Shown: positions 19,424 to 25,571 of the stretch, in pieces
Numbering within the stretch: the stretch's first letter is position 1
How the letters are laid out: each line of letters starts with the position of its first letter
From: Seison nebaliae
Taxonomy: Eukaryota > Rotifera > Pararotatoria > Seisonacea > Seisonidae
Assembly (NCBI GenBank): GCA_023231475.1
Contig: JALJEE010000963.1
Span: forward strand, 1-25,571
Length of the DNA: 25,571 nucleotides
Reading direction: 5' to 3'
Program-made: the position numbers and the translations under genes
Notes under the pieces: generated by a model
Databases searched by the model: none
Told to the model about the DNA's origin: nothing
The model's input: the letters and a program-made list of their open reading frames with translations, nothing else

Positions 19424-19819
19424 CGATTCGGTTCAACGGTTTATTAAAATGAAATTAATAATTAAAAAGAAAAGAAGTATAATTCTTTTATGGAAATATT
19501 TTGTTGCAAATGTTTGGTGCTGATGATGGTGGTGGTTTTATTATAATAAATGAAAAAATATAATTTGTGAAATGAAAAACGTCAATAAATGATGGAGAAA
19601 TATAAATAGGAGAAAGTACGTGATAAACTTTCTTTTGTAAAAAAGAAAAATAAAACAAATTGTTGACTAAAAAATTCAGATATGTTGAGGATACGAATTC
19701 TGATAAGGGAGACGATAATCCCGAAAAAAACATTGATTTGTGTCGTTCAATTGAACATTGAAAACAATAAATTGTTTTTGTTCCAAATATTGCATTTGAA
19801 TCAGATTTGTTTGAAAATA

Positions 19820-21640
19820 TTATCTTGCCAATTTTATACACAAAACGAAGACACCTATCCCCATAAACACCGGTATCGAAATTAATACAACAACAGGCAC
19901 AATAGCTGTGCCAAACATGAGACATGTAGTACTAAGAATTGCATGAGCTACATCTCTTCTCTTTGATAAAATATAAGAACATCCAAAGAAACTGACGGGA
20001 CCAAATACTCCATCATGATCTAAAACAATACAAATCAAGAAATAAGTTCATTTAAAAAAAAATTTCAAAAAATTAACCGTACACTTTTGGAATGAAGCGA
20101 TGATTCCTTTTCTTTCCACATTTATAGCAGAAGGAACAATTGCAACGTGAACAACACATATGATCACATCCGCCAGTTTTCTGAATGTACATCTAAATTA
20201 AAAAGAATTAAAATATTTTGAATTAAATCCGAAGTGAACTTTACATTCTGGACAACGGATCGCATTCCTCAAATTTTGCGGATGATCCATAATCCATAAT
20301 TTTGTTTTCTGTTCATTAGATCCCACTTGACCACCACATGCTTTGCAGTTCGAATTAAACAATTCAGTTTTCGTCGTGAATTTATGTTTCGTTTTACAAT
20401 CTTGACATTTTCTGAAAGGACATTAAGAATGAAGAAGAAGAGAATGATGAAATGATATTAACAGAGTGATGGGACGTTTGAGAATACCATTTTTTAACAT
20501 TTGGAAAGTTTTATGTTCGGATTCTTGACAACCCAAAGCAACGGTAGAAACATCTAAAAGTGATCTATCGGCGGTTGTGCCAAGTGGACACTCGATGTTG
20601 GAGATACGATCTTTAACTTTGTTAGAGATGAAGTTGTGGAAACAGTAGACACAAATACATTCTTTACAACAACTCATTCTCAATAACATGTGACATGTAA
20701 TATCGAGATGATCTTCGATGATATTCATCAAATTAATAAGATTACTAATACGGATGACATTGTTGTTAGACAACGACAATAATATTGAAGAATTTTTATA
20801 TTGAGAACGCACTTCTGCATACATCAACAATGAAAATAAATTGAGTGGTCCAAACAATAATTGATGAGAAATGAAGAGATCATAATAAATATATTTCAAT
20901 AAATATACTGCAGCTTTTGCTCTGTTCGTATAAGTTGGATTAAATATCGTTTCCGTAGTCCCATAACAAACTCCACAATAAAACGACCACAATTCATTTT
21001 TATATTTTTCGATTTCTCTTATCTTCTTTTTTCGCATCTCCTCTTCATCGAAGTGTCGTCTAAAACATAAATTTTGTAATTATTTTTGAAAAATTTCAAA
21101 AATTACTTACCTCGTAGTCAATGAAAAATTAGTTAAATCAGTTTTGTTTCCATTATATTTACAAAAGGATAAGAATTTCTTAATTTTCGACTTCCTCAAA
21201 TTCGCTCCGTAACGAATTTTCACATTATCATTCTTATCCCTCTTATTTTTACTGTCACTTTCTTGTAAATTTTCGAAGAATGTTTTCTTCAATTTCTCCA
21301 CTTCAACTTCCACTTCTTTGTCTGGTAAATTTATTGAACCATCGTCGTTGTGGACGGTTGGAAGTAGGTAAGCCGTACCGTCGGGATTTTTAGGAGGAGA
21401 TCTTGCTTCTATTTCCTCTAGTAAGAGACGTTGCGTTGAATTAGGCAACGGAGAATCGAAAATGACACTTGTCATAGAATTGTCTAAATTATTATCATCT
21501 TTTGTTGATAATGATGAATTGGACAATGTTGATATAGTTGAATGCACTGATTTATCAAAGAAAATTTCATAATCGACAACGTTCTCCTTGTGAAAGGCGA
21601 TTGAATTTCCATCTGATGATTCGTCACATTTCAAACTCAT
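19820..21640 (-). CDS. RNF217: RBR E3 ubiquitin ligase, RNF217-like
   Basis: Exons: 21640-21111, 21059-20463, 20411-20240, 20192-20078 and 20019-19820; introns are 47-58 nt and all phases agree, giving 537 residues (human RNF217 has 542). The N-terminal 180 residues are polar. RING1 ligands appear as CGVC (205-208) and CCKECICVYC (307-316) with ECPLG (333-337). An IBR-like part has CQDC and CKACGG. RING2 reads CPECKMYIQKTGGCDHMCC, followed by CNCSFCYKCGK, and contains the catalytic cysteine of the GGCDHM motif. The end follows RNF217: FFGCSYILSKRRDVAH, then a C-terminal membrane segment (VPVVVLISIPVFMGIGVFV). RBR ligases pass ubiquitin through a thioester on RING2. Odd points are a roughly 95-residue insertion inside RING1 and a shortened IBR without the usual HxGxxC end. 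Confidence 0.88.
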
Positions 21641-22270
21641 ATTATTTTATAAAAATTTCAATTTGAAAAATGTCGAAAAAACTTTTTAGTTTACTAAAGA
21701 ATTTTTCCAAATAATTATTAATAATGTAATTGTGTAAGTTAGTTCTGCAAGTTATTACATCAGATTTCTAACACATTTTTATTTCCTCCATATTTAGTAA
21801 ATAAAGAGGAGTTCTACAGTGTAAAGACATGAATGAAATTAGAAATTTACACAATTATTATTTGATTCCTTATCGCTGCCTATATGAATTTCATAGTAAA
21901 ATGTCACTTGAACTCTTAGCCTGGAATTATAATGAGTAATGGGAAAGAATAACCATTACTTTAAATTTATCTTCCTGCTTTGACTCGTTATATCATGAAA
22001 TAATTTCTGTAGAATTCCCGTGTTTAGCAGATCATATTGCCTAGTAACTTTGAAGTGTTTACTTTTCAAATCAATTAATACCAGAGTCATTATCGATATG
22101 GTTGTAATATTAAAATTTAGAGATCAGAAAAATAATTTCGGAAAATTCAAAATTTAAGCTATCGATTAAACTATGAACTTCTTTTAATAAATATTTTTAG
22201 ATGAACATTTCTTGTATCTTTGTATCTTATAAACGAATTATATTTTGAACAGATTTAATTCTTTTTTAAT
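21641..22270. promoter_or_regulatory. Divergent upstream region of RNF217 and RPS27A
   Basis: This 630 bp gap lies between two divergent start codons. It is AT-rich and shows no coding frame of note. A pyrimidine-rich tract (ttaattctttttt) sits immediately before the RPS27A ATG, similar to the oligopyrimidine leaders typical of ribosomal protein genes. No TATA box was evident. Confidence 0.4.
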
Positions 22271-22909
22271 ATGAAAGTCGCCGTACTCGGAATTAAAGAT
22301 CATGTGAGAGCATTAGATATTGATGCCGAAACCACAATCGAATCATTTAAGGATACTGTTTCGAATGAATTCCGTTTATATCTTTCTTCTATATTACTGA
22401 TTCGAATAAATTTGAATTTGCAGAATATCCCAGAAAAGATTTAATTCTTTCATGTGAAGGAAGAATTTTAAGTGAGGGATGTCTCGATGATTTTGTTGGA
22501 GATAATTCAACTGTTCATGTATCATATGCTTTGCTCGGTGGTGGGAAAAAACGAAAGAAGAAAACATACACAACATTAAAGAAGACGAAACATATCCGTA
22601 AGAAGATTCCTTTGAGTCCACTCAATTATTTCGCTGTTAACAATCTAAAAATTTTTCCTTGAAATTTCATTTGCTCAGGTACAAGATGGTCAAGTCGTTC
22701 GTTTGAGGAAATATTGCAAGACATGTAATTGTGGTGTGTTCATGGCACAACATTTTACGCGATATTATTGTGGAAAATGTCACAGAACTATCCCGTATGA
22801 AGGAGGTCAACAACCACCAAAACGAGCTCCATTCTATGTGAAACCGAAAGCTGACAGTAAAGAAACTGATGCTCCAGTTGCGAAGAAAGGGAAGAAAGGT
22901 AAGAAGTAA
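22271..22909 (+). CDS. RPS27A: Ribosomal protein eS31 (RPS27A) fused to a diverged ubiquitin-like domain
   Basis: Exons: 22271-22373, 22424-22635 and 22679-22909; introns of 50 and 43 nt; 181 residues. Residues 76-181 are S27a: [20 protein letters not shown], the [18 protein letters not shown] block and a zinc finger (C-x4-C, then [10 protein letters not shown]). This is followed by a Lys/Pro-rich extension of about 30 residues ending KKGKKGKK. Residues 1-75 align with ubiquitin in length and fold pattern but share few residues. The L43-I44 pair survives (LIL), whereas the positions of K48 and K63 carry no lysine. The processing site reads LLGGG before KKRKKK. A cleaved ubiquitin-like peptide is therefore likely, but not a functional ubiquitin. 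C. elegans UBL-1 is a comparable diverged fusion. eS31 is a 40S subunit protein. Confidence 0.95.
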
Positions 22910-22916
22910 ATGATTC

Positions 22917-22922
22917 AATAAA
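22917..22922 (+). terminator. AATAAA polyadenylation signal of RPS27A
   Basis: AATAAA begins eight bases after the RPS27A stop codon, implying a very short 3' UTR. The convergent COX7A-like gene stops about 80 bp further on. Confidence 0.6.
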
Positions 22923-23003
22923 TATTTCTTTTCCTTAAAAAATTTAAATGAAAATATCGTAATTTTCTTTAAAATTTAAAAACAAAGTGTTTTCTTCATT
23001 AAG

Positions 23004-23536
23004 TTAATCGGGTCGTTTTTCAGCTAATTTAATGCTTGATAAAATAGTCATCAATGTTGTTCCGACTGCGGCAATCGTTAAAAGTGCCATATCTCCTTTT
23101 CGTCTTAACATTACAGGAAGTTGATTATTCGCCTATTAACATTAAGGAAATATTTAAGATTCCATTAAAATTATAAAAGATATTGAACTTGCAAAACATT
23201 TTGAATTTGGCGATTTTTTACCATTCTCTTATTTATATGTTTAGAAAGGAAAGTTGATCCTTCTATTTTTGGCAATTTCCCTATCGTTGCTAATTCCCGC
23301 TTCTTAAATGGACAATCTTTCTTCCCGACAATCTCTTCTTTTATTTTCGCTTTAGCCAATTTAGATTTCTGTTGTTCAGCTGTTCGAGGTTCTGTTTCAA
23401 TTTCAGGGATTATCCACATAAGTTTTTCTTGTTGAGCCTTTGACCGAAATAATGATGGAACACCACGTGGTTTCACCAAAATAGATTTATCTGCGTTTAT
23501 TGGTCCATTTCCGAAGTGGGAAAAGAAGGAAAACAT
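23004..23536 (-). CDS. Cytochrome c oxidase subunit 7A-like protein
   Basis: Exons: 23536-23189 and 23132-23004, separated by a 56 nt intron (GTTCAA...TAG, phase 0), giving 158 residues. The C-terminal 45 residues fit COX7A: NVLQANNQLPVMLRRKGDM aligns with the LFQ-DNGLPVHLKGG block, followed by one membrane helix (LLTIAAVGTTLMTILSSI) and a basic tail ending EKRPD. COX7A is a nuclear-encoded single-pass subunit of respiratory complex IV. Its N-terminal part, about 110 residues, is longer than the usual short presequence and resembles nothing I know; it is basic and may include a targeting signal. I chose the ATG at 23536 (MFSFFSHFG). The gene is convergent with RPS27A. The COX7A call rests on a short region. 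Confidence 0.65.
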
Positions 23537-23867
23537 TTTCAATTTAAGAAAACAATTATGAATCAAAATAATATCAATTCGATTTTAATTGATTTGAATT
23601 TAGAATTTAGAATGGTATTTATACACATAGTTTTTTGGTTGAATTGTTATTTTTTCAGTTGGTTGAATTTTCTGTGCGCTAATTCTTATTTACTATAAAT
23701 TCTAATAAAAATCCAACGGTATAACTTATGAGAATTTAGAATGAAATAACTATTTTAATCTCGTTTATTTTCAATAAATCGTAACTTCAACATCTGAACT
23801 GGAACAAAAAGAAGATTAGGTATTATAACAATAATATAAGGGAATTACCAAAATTAAAAGACTGCGA
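23537..23867. other. Intergenic region between COX7A-like gene and LINE fragment
   Basis: AT-rich, without a recognisable gene or repeat. It should contain the promoter of the COX7A-like gene. Confidence 0.45.
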
Positions 23868-24170
23868 TTATAGGTTACTAGACTGCGTTTGGTTGCGTTT
23901 GCAACCTAACAGACTTCGAATCCATCGATTATATGCTCGATCCAAAGCGTACATAGATTTCATTGAAAACGATATAACTGCCTGTAATCCGTAGAGATCG
24001 CAGCAGAAAGTATGAAACAACTTCATTTTTAGAGAAATTGGAAAGTATTTACACCGATGATTTATAGAATGAAAAGCTCTAATGAACTTGCATCTAATAT
24101 GATCAACATAGTATGATGTAGAGGAAAAACTTTTTTTTCCAAATAAAATTTTAAACTTTTTTATTAACAA
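23868..24170 (-). mobile_element. LINE fragment: C-terminal end of reverse transcriptase ORF2
   Basis: A 100-residue minus-strand frame resembles the region just after the reverse transcriptase domain of non-LTR elements. It has a long basic helix (KFIRAFHSINHRCKYFPIS), the LKMKLFHTFCCDLYGLQAV block that parallels the common LFRTFVLPHLLYGLE motif, and LDRAYNRWIRSLLG. It is a short, isolated 5'-truncated piece with no catalytic domain. It is opposite in strand to the LINE copy that follows, so it is a separate insertion. The family is unclear; CR1/L2/Jockey-like elements carry such a segment. Confidence 0.65.
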
Positions 24171-24479
24171 ATCAAATCCCTTTGGGTTTGTAAGAAACGA
24201 ATATAACTAAATATTTTATTCACAAAATGATAAGTGGATACCAATAATGATACGATCAGAATTATCTTCAATTGATATCCATGAACATCCTTTTTCCACA
24301 AACTAACGAAATTAAACTTATGTCATAGATTAAACACAACAATGATAAACACCATTATTCTGAAATTAGCAAATGAATCAAAAATTATCATTAATAATTA
24401 TTAAAAAAAATTTTCAAAAATTTGAATTCGAATTGTTGTAAGATATAAGATATACGGAATCTGAATCTTAATAATAATA
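24171..24479. other. AT-rich gap between two LINE pieces
   Basis: No coding signal. The right part, just before 24480, may be the 5' leader of the LINE copy. Confidence 0.4.
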
Positions 24480-24501
24480 ATGAGTCCTGGAACAAGTGAA
24501 G

Positions 24502-24996
24502 ATGGAGGTTCCCAGTCAAAAAGACAGCAAAAAACCGTCCGGAGAACCTAGCAAGTCGAATGGTAAACGGCGGAATTTCTCCAATCTCAAAGCGAAAACC
24601 GGAATTGGTGGTATTGATGAGTCCGTCCTTGGTTATAAGAAAAGCTCGTCTGATCTTGTTACCAGAGGAATATTGATCTCCAATGTTCGGAATCAGGTCA
24701 AGTTGGACGACATCGAAGCATATATGAAAAAGAAAGAAGTCTCTCCCCGCCAGATCTCTCGTATTGAGAAGAACTTCGATGGTAAGATGTTGAATGGTGC
24801 TAAAGCTAAGTTCATCGTCGCCATTACAAAAAAAGATATGGAACAAGTTTATGATGGTACCTTCTGGCCAAACTATATTATGGTAAGGCCGTTTGCCACA
24901 ACGAAGAACATGTTCAAGTTCCTGGATGATCGTTGTGCTCATCTGTATAATAACAAGCACGAGATGGTTGTTGATTCGAGACTTTCTGAGATGTGA
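24502..24996 (+). CDS. LINE ORF1 protein with RRM-like domain
   Basis: A 164-residue frame. The first 50 residues are basic and low complexity (KPSGEPSKSNGKRRNFSN). Residues about 55-135 look like the RRM-type RNA-binding fold of LINE ORF1 proteins: RGILISNVRNQV as strand 1, IEAYMKKKEVSPRQIS as a helix, AKAKFIVAITKKDMEQV as a second strand and helix, then FWPNYIMVRPF, which parallels the FWPxGVxVRxF block common in CR1/L2-type ORF1. Such proteins coat element RNA. A more upstream ATG at 24480 starts a different frame that soon stops, so the original N-terminus may have been lost to a frameshift near 24500-24550. Confidence 0.75.
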   Translation: MEVPSQKDSKKPSGEPSKSNGKRRNFSNLKAKTGIGGIDESVLGYKKSSSDLVTRGILISNVRNQVKLDDIEAYMKKKEVSPRQISRIEKNFDGKMLNGAKAKFIVAITKKDMEQVYDGTFWPNYIMVRPFATTKNMFKFLDDRCAHLYNNKHEMVVDSRLSEM

Positions 24997-25050
24997 TTAT
25001 TACAGAACCAACATCAAATCTCGAACGATACCGACGATTTTTCTAAATTA

Positions 25051-25313
25051 ATTTCAATCATTAGTTTTAATGCTCACGGCCCAAGTGGACTTATTCCATT
25101 TATTCGTGATCTGTGCAAATTCGATGTGGCATTAGTGCAAGAAACATGGCTCATGTCTTCTCCAATGAACTCACATCACATTCTCTTCACATTGTTCCGG
25201 CTATTCCTTCAAACAGCGTAACAGGGAAGGGTAGGTGTTCCGCGGGACTCATGATCCTAGTAAGAAAAGGTTTACGGTGTCGTAACTTCAGAATTGTATC
25301 CGTTCTATCCTGA
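25051..25313 (+). pseudogene. LINE ORF2 endonuclease, broken N-terminal part
   Basis: The start matches an apurinic-like (EEP) endonuclease: ISIISFNAHGPSGLIPFI, then KFDVALVQETWLMSS, where the conserved Asn and Glu metal ligands are visible. The reading frame then changes near 25160-25200 and continues in another frame as SLHIVPAIPSN and GRCSAGLMILVRKGL, the usual next motifs. It stops at about 25313, before the later catalytic motifs. The copy cannot make a working endonuclease. Confidence 0.75.
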
Positions 25314-25400
25314 CTGCACTGATAGAACGAGATTGTTGAATGATATTAAATCGTTCACTGAAGATACCACTGATGTAAACAGAAGTATTATTATTATTAT

Positions 25401-25571
25401 TTATTGATTAAATTCCCGTTGGGATAAATTAGAAAAAAGTGAAAAAAAAATTTGATCTTCGCCGATATTGATTAATCGGTGTAATTCGGCGAGAGAATCC
25501 ATATCGATTGGCATAGAAACTGCGGGATCAAAGGAAAAAGTGAAATCTCTAAAATCCTCAATTGGAATCTC
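25401..25571 (-). CDS. Possible C-terminal end of a gene leaving the window
   Basis: The minus-strand frame is open from the window edge for 56 codons to a TAA at 25403-25401. It reads, in part, IEDFRDFTFSFDPAVSMP, MDSLAELHRLINIGEDQ and FSLFSNLSQREFNQ. The composition looks protein-like, and an AATAAA (cAATAAAtaat) overlaps the stop codon on the minus strand. I recognise no family. The (ATT)n tail of the LINE begins directly beside this stop, which would place the insertion in the gene's 3' end. A chance open frame of this length is possible. Confidence 0.35.
   Translation of the reverse strand, partial: EIPIEDFRDFTFSFDPAVSMPIDMDSLAELHRLINIGEDQIFFSLFSNLSQREFNQ

Larger units (their letters stand above)
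24480..25400 (+). mobile_element. Internally deleted LINE (CR1/L2/Jockey-like)
   Basis: The order seen is ORF1 (24502-24996), the start of an ORF2 endonuclease (25051-25313), a short stretch that reads like the end of ORF2 (DRTRLLNDIKSFTED, about 25317-25370) and an (ATT)n tail at 25386-25400. Reverse transcriptase and most of ORF2 are missing, so ORF2's two ends appear joined near 25313. The block is clearly less AT-rich than its surroundings, which suggests a fairly recent insertion. Family is judged from ORF1 and endonuclease style only. Confidence 0.7.

Noticed and set aside
19488-19925. 145-codon minus-strand open frame overlapping the RNF217 last exon
   Set aside because: It runs in a different frame from the family-supported exon and mostly covers the 3' UTR.
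24391-24960. 189-codon minus-strand open frame over the LINE ORF1
   Set aside because: It is the antisense of ORF1, whose plus-strand translation matches the LINE RRM-like domain.
25448-25490. Small dyad tcgccga...tcggcga
   Set aside because: It is short and falls in the possible minus-strand coding frame, with no flanking repeats or U-tract to suggest a functional structure.
1-25571. CRISPR arrays, rRNA or tRNA genes, bacterial operons
   Set aside because: No regularly spaced repeats, tRNA cloverleaf or rRNA sequence was seen, and spliced eukaryotic genes with AATAAA signals exclude a bacterial contig.

Overview
The window is a gene-dense, strongly AT-rich stretch of an animal nuclear genome. 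Metazoan identity rests on MESD/Boca (a chaperone for LRP-type receptors), an RNF217-type ubiquitin ligase, COX7A, a PARL rhomboid protease and a BTBD7-like protein. A well-conserved axonemal dynein light intermediate chain (DNALI1) suggests that the animal makes motile cilia or flagella. Introns are tiny (41-66 nt), several long genes have none, and most inferred introns begin GTT rather than GTA/GTG. Small AT-rich invertebrate genomes (rotifers, orthonectids, mites and similar) fit this style, but the sequence alone does not let me name the taxon.

Layout. 1-676: intergenic with a 15-16 bp minisatellite. 677-4036: DNALI1 (+) and the splicing factor SYF1/XAB2 (-), convergent with 57 bp between them. 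4313-5965: an intronless, probably domesticated PIF/Harbinger transposase (HARBI1-like, two of three catalytic acidic residues gone). 5998-7305 (-): a seven-exon PARL rhomboid protease, convergent with the HARBI1-like gene. 7306-8699: non-coding, with an 82-bp-arm inverted repeat and a compact promoter-like region for the next gene. 8700-10106: an unrecognised basic/acidic protein with a C-terminal membrane anchor. 10107-11946: non-coding DNA, a short dispersed repeat and a broken Ty3/Gypsy fossil. 12122-16289 (-): MESD/Boca and a BTBD7-like BTB-BACK protein. 17090-18142 (-): bacterial-type asparagine synthetase A (AsnA), the most surprising gene here. 18696-19423: a tentative spliced gene for a Lys-rich membrane protein. 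19820-21640 (-): RNF217-like RBR ubiquitin ligase, divergent from RPS27A (22271-22909), whose ubiquitin half is heavily diverged. 23004-23536 (-): COX7A-like subunit with a long N-terminus. 23868-25400: two LINE pieces, one apparently an internally deleted copy. 25401-25571 (-): a possible C-terminal exon of a gene running off the right edge.

The genes do not form one pathway. They are an ordinary mix of housekeeping functions: splicing, mitochondrial quality control and respiration, ER folding, ubiquitin, ribosome and cilia. Candidates for novelty are the AsnA gene (likely horizontal transfer), the diverged ubiquitin-S27a fusion, the GTT-type splice donors, the catalytically dead transposase gene, the long hairpin repeat and the orphan tail-anchored protein.
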